Source: Yponomeuta sedellus (lineage: Eukaryota > Arthropoda > Insecta > Lepidoptera > Yponomeutidae). From it: a stretch of 64,000 nt of DNA. Positions 44,156 to 55,335 of the stretch are shown here, one piece after another. The notes beneath the pieces were generated by a model. It had not been told where the DNA came from and searched no databases. It saw only the letters and a program-made list of their open reading frames with translations. The stretch covers positions 10,282,701 to 10,346,700 of the forward strand of contig OW203732.1 of assembly GCA_934045075.1 (NCBI GenBank). The letters run 5' to 3'. The translations under genes and the position numbers were made by a program. Numbering within the stretch: the first letter of the stretch is position 1; the number at the start of each line of letters is the position of its first letter.

Positions 44156-46282
44156 ACATTTTCCAGTACCACGATACGCTCGATGGAATTGTCATCACGT
44201 CGGGATACATGGCCAAAGAACATAACTTGCTGTAAAAAAAACTAAGTAAAATTATAACATCTCCATACCTTTACATGTTTTATCATGTCTCTGATGTACA
44301 ATAAACAAAATTCTAATCTTAACATCTGCAGATTGTCTCAGATGTCTACAAAGGAATTTACTAGAACGTTACACAGCTGCCGTCAGTTCCTTATTAATGC
44401 GATGAATTAGTACTATAGACAGAGTGAGTGGGTGTCCCCTGTCGCAGCGCAGCCGACTGAATCAATGCCGTACCGTTTATACAGTGTGTAAAAGAATGAT
44501 GCCCAAACCGAAAGGACACTGGACACCCACTGCTATAAGTTTAATATATTACTTGAATTTTTTTGAGTTATGTTGATGTTAAAAACATAAGCGCGCAACT
44601 ATCAACTAGCGCGCATAAAATATGGCATAGACGTAGGTAACGGGAATCAGCGCTACGCACATGTTCGAAATCCTGATTCTTGTATGCATTGTTCTTCTTC
44701 TCGATGTGCCGTCTCCTATTGGAAGTCGGCAAGCAATTCGAATCTTCCTTTACATCTTCTCTTTCTTGTATACATTGCGTGGTATTTTTATTTTCTATAA
44801 GAAGCCTAATTTTTATAAAGGTTACCAGAGAAGAAGTTATTAGTATACGATATTAGATGCATTTCTGCAAATATATGGAAGAAGAAGAACCAAGGGCATC
44901 AGTTAAAAAAAACGCGGTTCAAGGTCAAACATGAACTTCCCTTGAACCTCATTATCTCCTAAAACGGTTTGCCACGGTACCCAATAAATACGTAGCTCCC
45001 AGGAAGTACGCCGCCGTCAGGAACACTCTGTATAGGTTCATGAACAATACACACTCACGCACTATACTCACACACACATCCCTCACCGCTGTGCAAATGT
45101 TAACAAAGGGTTTGTCAAACGCTTCTACTAGAAAATTGCAGTGGAACAATCATTGTACTAACAGTATGGTACGCATAGTGTATACCCATACACTATGGCA
45201 TGTGGCTAGGTAGGTGGGTTGGCTAATTGATTTTCGCAGTTCACAAACGAGTCACTGCAGTGTATGATCAAATTCAATAATACACAAATGGCATGTCTTT
45301 CCTCCATCTAAAACTAAATCTACCATCGCATGTACCCTGTTCAGTGCCCGGAAAATTGGCAACATTATCATATTTGACGGAAAATTTGGCTTTGTAAATT
45401 GTTCGTTTGTTGGGTCACGAATGGACGGCCAAAAGTTTGCCAGAGCGCGTCCCTCGGCGCCAATAAGAGACTCGTACCAAAATGTATCCTCTGTCATTGA
45501 TTGTTTTCGCGAGAAATCGTCGGGTATACCTATTTGAAAAGAACGTAGGCAAGCAGGTCCTCCCTCCCAGCGGAGATTTATCTCCCTACAATGGATTAAT
45601 CTGCTGACGATGGGTTCGAAGAGGACACCTGCTGCTCGCCAAATGGAAACTCTTTTCAAGACCACTTTATTTTTTATGAAATCCGTCACTAGTCTTCAGC
45701 AATGGCATTTAACATTTTGACAGACAAATTATTATAGGGTAGGTAGCTTCGTGTCTACATATATGAGTTTGAGAATATAATAAAAACAATATTCAGTATT
45801 AAACACATCTATGTACATATTCACAAATGGATGTGTCCCAATTCCCAAACGGTTTTTGTGAGGTCGTTTTGTTTGCATTAGCCGTGCATTGTTCTGTGTT
45901 TCGGAAGCGCCGTGTCGTATAATACGAATCCTGTTTACATACACACGCAATACCTTGTTCGAGGACGAAATCCGAAGTGGATTTGTTCCGTTTTGCGCCG
46001 ACCATTACCTGATTGAGCAAGACAATGGGCTCTGTGAAAGCGCGCCAGTGAACAAACGAACTAGTTTCTTCCGTGCACACAGTTGGTCACTCTCGACTGA
46101 CATGATAACTAGATAGGCAAATAATGAGATTTACTTTTAGATACTATCTTTAACTTTTTAGAGCCATGAACTCGTAGGTTGACCCGAGCCAACATGATGT
46201 GTAGATAAACCGCAAACACTTGTACCGAGTCACGAAGTAAGGTGGGACCGTATTTGGTCTCTCTTGCGGCTGTGCCGTTCTC
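44156..46282. other. Unassigned; 145-codon minus ORF
   Basis: The longest unassigned ORF of the window is at 45252-45689 on the minus strand (145 codons). It contains no motif I recognise, and no promoter, splice signal or neighbouring exon supports it. Antisense and adjacent ORFs at 45799-46116 are equally unsupported. Confidence 0.2.
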
Positions 46283-46352
46283 TCTTCCCGCAATAGCTCA
46301 GTTGGTCTGTAACACGAGCTAGAAAGCAAGTTTATTTAATCCTGGATCGTGA
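46283..46352 (+). repeat. Degenerate tRNA-like relic
   Basis: GCAATAGCTCAGTTGGTC at 46290 is a canonical box A, but the B-box region (TTTAATCCTGGATCG) is degraded. An old SINE head or pseudo-tRNA. Confidence 0.4.
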
Positions 46353-48696
46353 AATGGGAAATGTTCGTATAAATCGTCTTCGGTTGCGTCGAGTATGTGG
46401 CGCGCTTTATAAAACGTCTCCGAGCCAAAGAACAAAGTGCTTTTGAAGTTATATCCGAATTGCTAAACATACGGTTCGATGAAATTTAATAAGTTGACCG
46501 TTAATAAGTGGAAAAGTTGAAAGGTCGTGTGTGTATTAGTGAAATCAAATATTTAACTTAATGACATGTTAGTGCCGGCCCCCGTGGGAAGAGGCGCCAG
46601 TAAAATTAATAAATTCGAGTATTTCCGTTCGCCAGTTAGAGCGAACTTTGAGAGTGCTCTGAATATTAATACACGGGTCAGGGTGAAATTAATTTATACG
46701 AACCGACCAAGCTCTGTTTTGGGTGAAATTTTCCTATTTCAAAATTCCTTTCGCGTTCAATTTGGTAGCATGGCCATCGCAGAACGGGTTTCTTGTAGAC
46801 ATTAAATTGTTTATAAATAAATGTCCAGCCAGCTTCAAAAACTGCTGATTTAATTGCTTTGTTTCGTCAATCCGGTTTTATTAGCTTCGCTTGTATTATA
46901 TAACGAACTTACTTAGTTTGTAAAGTGGTCTAAGAAGCCGATTTTAACCTCCTTCTAATCATCGTAACGATTTCAAACTGTATTGGATCCAGGAGATGGA
47001 TAGTGGAACACTTCAATGTGTCCTGTCCCTAGTAAACAATTCCAGATGGTCTCATTTAGTTTGTTTTGACGGGTCCAATACTTTTAACTTGGTGAGAAGA
47101 AGGGTTTGATGATGGAGCTGGAAGGCGAAAAATATAATTCTTCTGTGTAAAATCCACGAATTTCGAATCATTTTGATTGTTTTGATATTTACCATACACT
47201 TTCTGATTAGGGCCTGTTTATAAATTCCGAAGTTAAATCTCTACTGCCCATTAGGAAAGTCTTGCAATTTGGGCTTATTTGGCTTGTTTTGAAGTCTTTT
47301 ATATTTTGGACATTTTAATTCGTTACTAGCATGTTCTTTTAGTGTAAAACCTTATTGTATTTTTTGCCACACAAATGAAATATTCACTCTTAACTGAATC
47401 GTATTTTCCTTTCCGAGTACTAGATCTACGTAGCCCGATTCACTTAATGTGAAGAGGCTGCTAAACGCTCGCAGACCGCACTCCGTCCAAATAGCTCTCC
47501 GCCGACCGGTAGACCGACACTCGTACGCTATTGTCTAAACACAGTGCTCGCTGAGCCGCTACACACACATTTGGAAATCGAAGAATATTCCGAGGCGAAG
47601 GGGTCGGTAATTGAGTAGTTATATCGGCACTGAAAACTTTTTATGCCGTCATAAACACCGAGATGAAATTATATTCTAACGACCCAATAAACCGGAAAAA
47701 CTCCTCCGGGCCGCCTGTCGTTATTACACGAATGGGAAGGATCGAATCTGCACGAGTATTTATTAAATTAAAAATATTTAGATGCTGGTCCGTACGAATT
47801 TTCATTTTGCGAAGCTGAAACTGGGATTTCCAAATGAGTTGCAGAGCGATATTAACCGGAGATATTATACCTACTTTGACACCTACGTAGGTCATAGTTT
47901 GAGCTATTTTAAAATTTGGAGCATCGATTTTACAAAAATAGGTAATTGTGTCGGTAAATTTTGCACAAAGGTAAAAAGTTGAAGTTAACGAGAGACGAAA
48001 TTGTATTTATATTTTTCATTTCGTTAGCGCTGAATTCAAAATGTAATTCGCTCTCGCATTAATATCTCTCGATGCACCGTATCACAAATTTTATTTCGCG
48101 GATGTGAAATATGAAAAAGTGTCTCCCAATTACCATTCGATTTAAATCTTTCGTCTCAATGCTGAATAAAAGTAAATAACAGAGCCAACCCTCGTCACGA
48201 AACGCTTTCGCCGGGAAATAACAAGAGCTTTGTTTATTTTCTTTATCTTCCTCTGTACGAAATGCTGGTAAAACAACAATTACTCTCGGCAAATTAAAAC
48301 CTGATCCTTAAAAACAACAGGCTGTGCCTTATCTCGGCGAGACGCGCGCGCCCAGCGCCGGGCAGCGGGGCAGCGGCGGTGGCGGCGGCGGGTCGCGCTC
48401 CTCGCCGAAGCCCGTGTGTACTGTACACCCCATAACAAATGCTCAAATTAATTTACACCGTCCATCGTCCTCTTTGGCTGATATACAGGGATGCCTCTAA
48501 AAGCACGCATGTTAAATCATATAACTGACTAATAGCAATTAAGTAGTTCAAATTATATTAATAACATACGATTTAGATATAAAAAATATAACCGATCTGA
48601 AAACGTGTCTACCTTAAAGTTTATTTAGCAAAGGAATAAAATACACTGGGTAATAGTATGTGAGAATTCAAGTGAATAAAGAACATTTAAAACAAA
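46353..48696. other. Unassigned, with GC-rich island
   Basis: 48335-48420 is a GC-rich patch (GGCGGTGGCGGCGGCGGG). One frame would encode a Gly/Ser-rich run, but splice sites are lacking. No other feature recognised. Confidence 0.4.
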
Positions 48697-48851
48697 ACAC
48701 CCTACCCTGTGTCGTGGGAACCAGAAACACCGACATCACAAACATGTAAACATCCAAGACCTGGGGTTTTTTTTTGTCCCCAGCCGGTTTTCGAACCCGG
48801 AAGCTCTCGCATGGTAGGCATATGCGCCACCGCTGCGCCACAGAGGTCGTC
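48697..48851 (-). mobile_element. tRNA-derived SINE, family B
   Basis: In reverse complement: GCGCAGCGGTGGCGCATATG head with box A-like TGGCGCATATGCC, then CCGGGTTCGAAAACCGG as a box B, a short poly-A stretch, and a body ending CCACGACACAGGGTAGGGTG. It is very similar to the copy at 55185-55335. Confidence 0.75.
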
Positions 48852-49164
48852 AAACAATAAATTTATGAATTAACCTACAATTTGCCTAAATATGTTATTT
48901 TAACCAACCTAACCTACAGTTTAAATTATTCAACAAGACACCTAAGAATAAACAGCTGCGCCCAGATCATCGTTGCGTCTGGTAAGGGTCCCCAGGATGC
49001 TGGCTTGGCGACCCAGTATCTTAGATAGCAAGACTTATGCCCTGCCCGAGGTCTGAGCCAGCCACGGGGTATCAAGTTGTGTCGATGAGGCGCCACGAAA
49101 GTTTTTTAAAGAACAATCGCGCCTCGGGTTCCACGGTCATATATTATATTATTATTTTTAACAT
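48852..49164. other. Unassigned DNA
   Basis: No feature recognised. Confidence 0.4.
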
Positions 49165-49355
49165 TAAACTAGCTAACCCAGCGAATTTCGTACCGCCTAA
49201 CAGTCGATTATTATAAAAAAAAATCTCTCTCTCCCTTAGAACCATCCGTGTACTTCAAGGAATATTCTAAAAAAAGAATTAGGGAAATCGGTTCAGCTGA
49301 TCTCGAGATTTTCGCTTACCAACACATTCAGTGATTCATTTTTACATTGTAGATG
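49165..49355 (-). repeat. Short Helitron-like interspersed repeat
   Basis: AAACTAGCTAACCCAGCGAA, TTTCGTACCGCCTAACAGTC, GGAAATCGGTTCAGCTGATC, ATTCATTTTTACATTGTAGA. The CTAG edge and the 'AATCGGTTCAGCNGATCTCGAG' string are seen in widespread short lepidopteran repeats usually assigned to Helitrons; no ORF. Confidence 0.45.
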
Positions 49356-49629
49356 TGCAATTCCTGAAACAAGTCACACATAAAGATTGTGTTACAATTA
49401 CTTTTTCTCGGATTTATATATTTTGAAATATTACTCTGTCAATGTTTCAGCTTTCAGTAAATCGTTGTTCTACACGGAAGACTATCCATTGCCTATATTT
49501 AACGCATCATACGGTTTTCAACATTTTCTATAAAACAGTGACAATACAAAGCAAACTAAAAACCGTATAGTGGAACGAAAAAAAAGTAACAAATGAAAAT
49601 ACTATTTGACGTCTATTTATATAATCAGC
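49356..49629. other. Unassigned DNA
   Basis: No feature recognised. Confidence 0.4.
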
Positions 49630-49770
49630 CCGTAAACAGAGCCCACTTTTGGGCATAGGCCTAATCTCTTTCACGCCAACCCATCCGGTCCCTTGCTAGT
49701 CTCTTCCAACTTTTCGCAGTCGTTTTTACAATGTCATCAGCCTATATAATGACGTCTTTCAGATAATTTG
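49630..49770 (-). repeat. RTE-type LINE scrap
   Basis: CTTTTGGGCATAGGCCTAAT and CAGCCTATATAATGACGTC are reverse-orientation pieces of the RTE-type tail and the segment before it. Confidence 0.45.
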
Positions 49771-50649
49771 TGAGTTAACCCTGTACCTGTATCGCAACAA
49801 AATCCTTAATAAAACAAACCTTTTACCCCTAAGCATAGGCGATCGTTCAATTTATATTCCGGCTCACGCGTTTTGGATGTTTATGTCTTACAAGATCATA
49901 CAGGGGCTTATAGTAGCAGCAAACTCATTAGCATTTACTGTTTATAAACTCTAGAAAAACTAAACAATCAACTGTATGACTTTTTTTGCAACTTATTTGT
50001 AAAACACTGAATCTTACGTAGATATTTATGGTAAGCCGTGCAAGGAAAACTCAACACCTAATCTAATGGAGCAAAAATTAAAGTATTTTTTTAAGGCTGA
50101 CATAAAAATATATAACTTTCATTATGTAGTCAAATAAAATATTCACCATGACCTTACAAACTAATTTATAAAGCAAACTGAACTTCAAATGAACCGTACT
50201 ATGCCTTGTCTAATGGAATAAATCAATTTGAAACCAAGAACTTTTACTCATAATGAATACGCAATGAACCACCTTAGGTAGATAGACTTATTAAAATTCA
50301 TTGCGGCAGTACCATTCCATTTACGTAAAAAATATATTTATTAAATGTAAAACATTCAAAATGAGACAAGTAGGTACGTGATTTTTAGAGACGAGCCTAA
50401 ATATAAATAAATTGAGATGCTAATGGGCAAGAGCCGGAAGTTAAAGCAAACCTTGGATAAGACCTTACTTAAAAGCGCCTTAGCAACATACTTATGGAAG
50501 ATAAATAATAATATGGTCTTTTAACAAGGGACTTTAGGATTTGTGTAAATTTTAATGTTTTAACATGCCCTACACGCATAGTTTTCCAATAGAATTATCT
50601 AAGCATGACAATAGTTTATTTGACTTTATTTAGTAGTTCATATACATAA
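49771..50649. other. Unassigned DNA
   Basis: AT-rich, no feature recognised. Confidence 0.45.
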
Positions 50650-50705
50650 ACGCACCCCTGTATCCCAGAAGGGTAGGCAGGGAGCTGATAGACCTCTTTC
50701 GCTCT
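50650..50705 (-). repeat. LINE RT end scrap
   Basis: CTGTATCCCAGAAGGGTAGG is the reverse of the SAYPSGIQ-coding end at 30640-30660. Confidence 0.5.
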
Positions 50706-50792
50706 ATCAGCATATAAATGTTAATTATCTGTCAATTACGTCTATCTACATGCCTAACGATAAAAACTAAAGTAAACGTTTTAACTGCCTCG

Positions 50793-50945
50793 TTGGTCTA
50801 GCGATATCATGGCTGATTACCGTGCCGGAGATCGTGGGTTCGTTGCCCATTAGAGCCCGCCATACATTTGTACAAAAGTCTGGGTGTATTTGGTTAACAT
50901 CGCATAGGGCATCCTTGATGGGACCAGGACAAGTTTATTATTATT
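50793..50945 (+). mobile_element. tRNA-derived SINE, family C
   Basis: GTTGGTCTAGCGATATCATGG is a box A region and GATCGTGGGTTCGTTGCCC a slightly altered box B. The body CATACATTTGTACAAAAGTC then CATCCTTGATGGGACCAGG ends in TTTATTATTATT. It shares the TACATTTGTACAA body start with the copy at 60205-60400. Confidence 0.7.
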
Positions 50946-51019
50946 TTCAACACACTTGCTCGTAAAGTGACTCTTATAACACCGGTTTAAGAACCATAAT
51001 GCTGTCCATTATACACGCG
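50946..51019. other. Spacer
   Basis: No feature recognised. Confidence 0.4.
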
Positions 51020-51378
51020 TGCGTAATAATATTACAGCACAAGTGCTGTAATGAATATAGTTTTAATTTTATCAACTACAGACAAATAATGACAGCAAAG
51101 AGTTTTCATATCTAAAAATAATAATTTAATTTATATTTTATGCACGTTAGTATCAAAATACGATAAATAAACATTTATTTTCATCAAATTGCAATCAAAA
51201 TAAGAAAAAGATAGACATATCTAAAAGCCAACTTGTAATTCAGAAATATCGATTTATAGGCTGTATGGAAGTTGTTACATTTGCCTACATTTGACAGCGC
51301 GCAAATTAAAAAAGTAAGCGCGCGCCATTTTCAATCTCAGTTCTCAAGAAATAAAACTTTTCATTGTTTATTGTGAAA

Positions 51379-51630
51379 ATGTTGAGTTCGAGTACTGATA
51401 CTGAAGAGGATATGGTTTTAACTCCGCAAGACATACTTAATGAGGCGCAAAATGCCAATGAAAGTTTGATACCCGAGAAATCTAGGGAAAAATATGTCGC
51501 AGCGTATGAAAATTTCCTAACATGGAAAACGGAAAAGAACGCGAACTCTTTTTCTGAGTCAGTATTTTTAGCGTACTTTTTATTTTTATTTACCTGTGCT
51601 TGTTTTTTATTTTCCTCACAAGTGTGTTGA
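51379..51630 (+). pseudogene. N-terminal fragment of tyrosine-recombinase-like protein
   Basis: From the ATG at 51379 the frame encodes 83 residues. After an acidic start (TEEDMVLTP) comes LIPEKSREKYVAAYENFLTW, then KTEKNANSFSESVFLAYF. This is the pattern of the SAM-like core-binding domain at the N-terminus of eukaryotic tyrosine recombinases such as Crypton-type proteins (P-K-S-x2-K-Y-x2-AY-x2-F-x2-W ... E-x-V-LLAYF), which bind the recombination site ahead of the catalytic domain. The catalytic R-H-R-Y part is absent. The frame passes into a Phe/Leu-rich stretch encoded by a T-rich junction and stops, so the gene appears cut by an internal deletion near 51570. Family assignment is by remembered pattern only. 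Confidence 0.45.
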
Positions 51631-51639
51631 AAAACGTCG

Positions 51640-51755
51640 TATGACACTCGTGAGCATTGGTCATTACAGACTCGGTTCCATAACTGCTCTCGCCTTCGGC
51701 TCGAGCAGTAAACCCACCTCGTCTGTAATGACCAACTTAGCTCACTAGTGTCATA
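51640..51755. repeat. Three nested palindromic stems
   Basis: Stem 1: TATGACACTCGTGAGC (51640) with GCTCACTAGTGTCATA (51740). Stem 2, perfect: TTGGTCATTACAGAC (51657) with GTCTGTAATGACCAA (51721). Stem 3: ACTGCTC (51683) with GAGCAGT (51703) around TCGCCTTCGGCTC. Together they fold into a long cruciform-type hairpin. Confidence 0.85.
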
Positions 51756-51895
51756 ATGTACTATTATAACACTAGCGCAAAAAAGTCCGGTCGCTATTGG
51801 CATGCAATGTTTTTTCTGTTACCGCCCTTTCGACACAATTTTATTTCAATAGCAAAAATTGCTGGCATGGATAATGCTTTTCATTGTATTTCATG

Positions 51896-52175
51896 CGGTA
51901 TAAGGCACAAGCCGTCTCTCAAGTAAATAATACGGAGTCCATCGAGGATTGGCCTGTTCAAGCAGTATTTGAACACCTCAGACTCTCATTATCCTAACAA
52001 TCTTTTCATATACCCTTAGCAAGTGAATACACACTGCGCTACTACTAATTCACAAATATATGAAATAACGAAGCAAAGTCAGAAAACAACGAAGGTTCCT
52101 AAGGAGGGAATCAAACTCATGCCATTACGCATGTAATACGCGGCTTCTACCGACGCTACCATGGCGCGACAGAAG
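51896..52175 (-). mobile_element. SINE with tRNA-like head
   Basis: Read in reverse: head with CCATGGTAGCGTCGGTAGAAG (box A-like) and CATGAGTTTGATTCCCTCC (box B-like), a body, GAGTCTGAGGTGTTCAAATA, GGACTCCGTATTATT and the tail GAGACGGCTTGTGCC. Decayed but complete. Confidence 0.6.
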
Positions 52176-52564
52176 GTTAATGTTCTCATTTAAAACACCG
52201 AAAAAGTAAAATAAGAAGTCCTGCTCAGTTTCCAGGATAAAATTGAAGCCACAATTAATTGGTTACAGACCACCAATCAGATTAAAATATTTATTGTCGA
52301 CGAAAAGCAATTTACTGAGTTCGCCACAGCACAATGCACGTCAGAAACAGCTTGGACCTGCAATATCTGCCTAGGGTAGAAGCCACTGCAGTTTATCCTC
52401 TATAAAATAAAGCTGTGGTGGTCATTATTTTGCAGGTATTCATATATTTTCTGTATCATCCTGAGTTACGGTCGACAGATCGGCTGATGATGTCTTTATT
52501 AAGGTTTTTTTCATGTAAATTTTTTGGAACCCTATGTGAATCGAAGTCTAAACAACAGCTGAAC
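52176..52564. other. Unassigned DNA
   Basis: No feature recognised. Confidence 0.4.
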
Positions 52565-52645
52565 ACATCATCATCATCGTCATCATCAGCCCACCTTTGC
52601 CCACTTGCCCCAAATGGCATCTCTTACAGAGAGACCGCTGGAAAA
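52565..52645 (-). repeat. RTE-type tail with (CAT)n
   Basis: CATCATCATCGTCATCATCA then GCCCACCTTTGCCCACTTG, the reverse of an RTE-type LINE end with its (GAT)n tail. Confidence 0.55.
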
Positions 52646-53194
52646 TGAAATAATAAAACTGCTAGCTATGAACACGAAATTGAAATTCAACTTCGCCTTT
52701 CCTCTATTGAAACCATTGCTATGATAGCAATTATTTGACATCATAATTATCTTTCTTTAATAGAAAATAGGTAATAATAATCGTCCAAAATAATCACTTG
52801 CGTTTGTTATGGTAGCATCGAAGAACGACAATTCGTGCACAACATCCAGGGGTAAGGGGCTAATGGTAGGTCACACGACAGGACACCCTACCGTGTCACG
52901 TGTCGATCTTTTGACAATCTGAACTCTACTCTTTTGACTTAATATGGAATGAAAAGTAAAAAAAAGATGTATGAATAAAAACCGACCTTAAAACACTAAA
53001 AATAAAAACATTGAATAAATAAGTTAAGCGATTATGACCTTTAAATTCTATGTAAGTATTGAAGAATACATATTAGAGCCGGTAAAAAGAGACATGCACC
53101 TAGATTTTGGTCACCGACTCGAAAATATATTTCTATAATACCTACAGTGAAGTCAAAGGTCTCATCCGTTTACATTATTTTTCTTTAAAAACCT
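52646..53194. other. Unassigned DNA
   Basis: No feature recognised. Confidence 0.4.
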
Positions 53195-53255
53195 ATTCAG
53201 AGGCTAAAAATTTCACCCATGCCGGGATTCGAACCCGCAACCTCTGGCTATCCGT
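53195..53255 (-). repeat. tRNA-like SINE head fragment
   Basis: In reverse complement GCGGGTTCGAATCCCGGCAT is a perfect box B. The A box region (ATAGCCAGAGG) is weak. Confidence 0.5.
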
Positions 53256-53829
53256 ATTATTTTTCTTTTTTAATGCTGTAGTATTTTGAATTCGGTTTAT
53301 GTCTCAAAATTTTCACTTTACGATTTTTTTTAATAAAACGATTACGCCAAATTTTGTTACCTGAATGCACGAGTCACTATAAAAAACACCCAAAAATTGG
53401 CTTCAAGCGTGCCTTTAACATTAAAACATTTCCCTCGATTTCTCCAGGATTCTGACTTGGTGTATGGAACCACCTATGAAGTCGACCCTTTCAAACAAAA
53501 AAGGATTTTCCAAATCATTTCACGCGTCGAATAATCGGGAAACATAAAAAAAGTTCCCGATTGATAACCTCCTCTGTTTTTGAAGCTGGTTAACATTTTT
53601 AATTTTCTGTTCTTGGCCGGATTAATGGCTTATGGTACAATACCTTCATATCTTACAACTCTCGACGGAAATCGCAATCACTACCAGGGCCTCGTTTCAT
53701 AGAACTACAATTCATGGTTTACAATGTCAACTCAGAGCACATTGCAAAGTCGATTAAGCCACGGATTAACTAGTAGAGTCTTCCACGCAATGTACCTCAT
53801 GGCAAACTACGGATTGTAGTTTTATGAAG
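53256..53829. other. Unassigned DNA
   Basis: No feature recognised. Confidence 0.4.
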
Positions 53830-53935
53830 CCCAGCGACTGCCACCTGCCACGCTCCTGACAGATCTCTTTCGCTTTATCACATTCATTAGTCGTTGCAAG
53901 CACGCACGCCGGTATCGGCTACTTTTTAAGTTGCC
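53830..53935 (-). repeat. LINE RT end scrap
   Basis: GCGACTGCCACCTGCCACGC, TCCTGACAGATCTCTTTCGC is the reverse of the CQDRGKWQ-coding segment at 30595-30640. Confidence 0.6.
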
Positions 53936-54497
53936 CTTTGCTAGCGCATTCACCAACATTCGCTCAACACATTTATTTCGTCAATCTTTCTTCCTTCATC
54001 CTCGCCTTCGATTTACTAAAGCAATCAAATATTTATCACAAAGTCAGCAAGAACTCAACATACCCACGAGTTGTGTAAACAGAGTGAATAGAGCGACGAG
54101 TAGACAGCGACGGCCCTATTCATGCCGACTTACTAGATAATTCCCTCCAAACTGACACGGGATGAGGGTAAACATCTTGACGTGATTAATAGTAATCCAT
54201 TTTGACGAATGTATAATGTACCTAGTTTAATAGTGTAGGATCTCCGATTTAACTGCTTGAATAATATTATCTATAACAACTAAAGCGGCAGTGACTCGCG
54301 CTTGACTTCGAATCACTTAATTGGGATAATGCTCGCGAAGGAAGGTTACGAAGCTGGGATTGAATTAAGACGAATATCTCTTGCTCTAATTAGGGTATGG
54401 AACCATTAAGCCCTTCTCATACTTCGTTAGACGGTCTGTAAGTAGTTTTCTTTTACTTTTCACGGCGATACAAACTTTATAAGACTTTAGCGACGCA
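53936..54497. other. Unassigned DNA
   Basis: No feature recognised. Confidence 0.4.
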
Positions 54498-54589
54498 GCG
54501 TTTATTAAAACGAATTATTTAAGGCGCATATTACACTGGACGTGGGCGTTTATTAAAACGAATTATTTAAGGCGCATATTACACTGGAC
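54498..54589. repeat. Perfect 44-bp direct repeat
   Basis: GCGTTTATTAAAACGAATTA... occurs at 54498-54541 and 54546-54589 without a mismatch (period 48). It lies just upstream of the TATA candidates at 54644 and 54663. Confidence 0.9.
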
Positions 54590-54639
54590 ATAAGGTAACT
54601 TCTCTATGGCTGACCGTGAAGCGCGCTAAACCGTTGCTC

Positions 54640-54769
54640 CGAATATAAAAAATCATCCCGAATATAAAATTCTATAGAATCCCAACCTAGCCAGCGCACC
54701 TACATCACCAGCACCTCAGATCCATCACCGGGGCCCCGGATCACAGCAGCAGCCGCGGACCAGGTGAGT
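54640..54769 (+). promoter_or_regulatory. Candidate promoter and non-coding first exon
   Basis: Two TATAAAA boxes (54644-54650 and 54663-54669) are followed by a locally GC-rich, C/A-rich stretch and a consensus 5' splice donor CCAG|GTGAGT with GT at 54764. A transcript could start near 54675-54695 and be spliced to an exon outside or later in the window. No acceptor or coding sense was tied to it. Confidence 0.3.
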
Positions 54770-55184
54770 GGATTCATACATCGCCTACATCTTTCGCTGG
54801 GGGGCAATTTGCTTCACAAATTCCCCTACATACATTTTGGTAGGTCTTCGTTTCATTTTGTAACGCTTGAAATTATTTTTACTTACATATTTTTGAGTGA
54901 AATCCATAAGTAATGGCTATAACATCTCGCTTGTAGTTGTTACATTCTAGCCATAGCCACAAACATAAATAAAGCGAATATACGAAGAGGCAGTTTATCT
55001 TAATTGGGTAACATATGATATGTATGACCCATGTTCTACGACGAACTCTATAATGCAATAAAGGGGATTATGTGTCTCAGAACGGTACAACGCAGCGCCG
55101 AACGGATCGCGAAGTTCCATGCGATTTCATACAAACGTAAAATTTACATACATGCATAGCATGCTAGTGGCCCCAGACTAGGAT
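54770..55184. other. Unassigned DNA
   Basis: No feature recognised. Confidence 0.4.
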
Positions 55185-55335
55185 ACCCTGTGTCGTGGGA
55201 AACAGAAATAGCCACATCACAAACATGTAGGTAAACATCGAACCCCTGGAGTTTTTTCTTCTCTCCAGCCGGGGTTCGAACCCGGGACCTCTCGCATGGT
55301 AGGCAGATGCGCCACCGCTGAGCCTCAGAGGTCAA
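55185..55335 (-). mobile_element. tRNA-derived SINE, family B
   Basis: In reverse complement: GGCTCAGCGGTGGCGCATCT, CCCGGGTTCGAACCCCGG (perfect box B), then a body that matches the copy at 48697-48851 including GTTTACCTACATGTTTGTGA and CCCACGACACAGGGTA. Confidence 0.8.

Larger units (their letters stand above)
51020..51850 (+). mobile_element. Truncated Crypton-like (tyrosine recombinase) element
   Basis: A palindrome ATTACAGCACAAGTGCTGTAAT at 51031-51052, an AT-rich leader, the 5' part of a recombinase-type gene at 51379-51630, and a set of nested palindromes at 51640-51755 follow one another. I infer one internally deleted element in which the 5' end of the gene is joined to the palindromic 3' end. 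The outer boundaries are not proven and no target duplication was seen. Confidence 0.4.

Noticed and set aside
44430..44532. MITE suggested by GTGGGTGTCC and GGACACCCAC
   Set aside because: Only ten bases pair and no target duplication was seen.
45252..45689. 145-codon minus-strand ORF
   Set aside because: No motif, no neighbours, no expression signal; kept only as a remark in the block entry.
48335..48420. Coding exon with Gly/Ser-rich run
   Set aside because: No splice donor or acceptor of good quality and composition alone explains the open frame.
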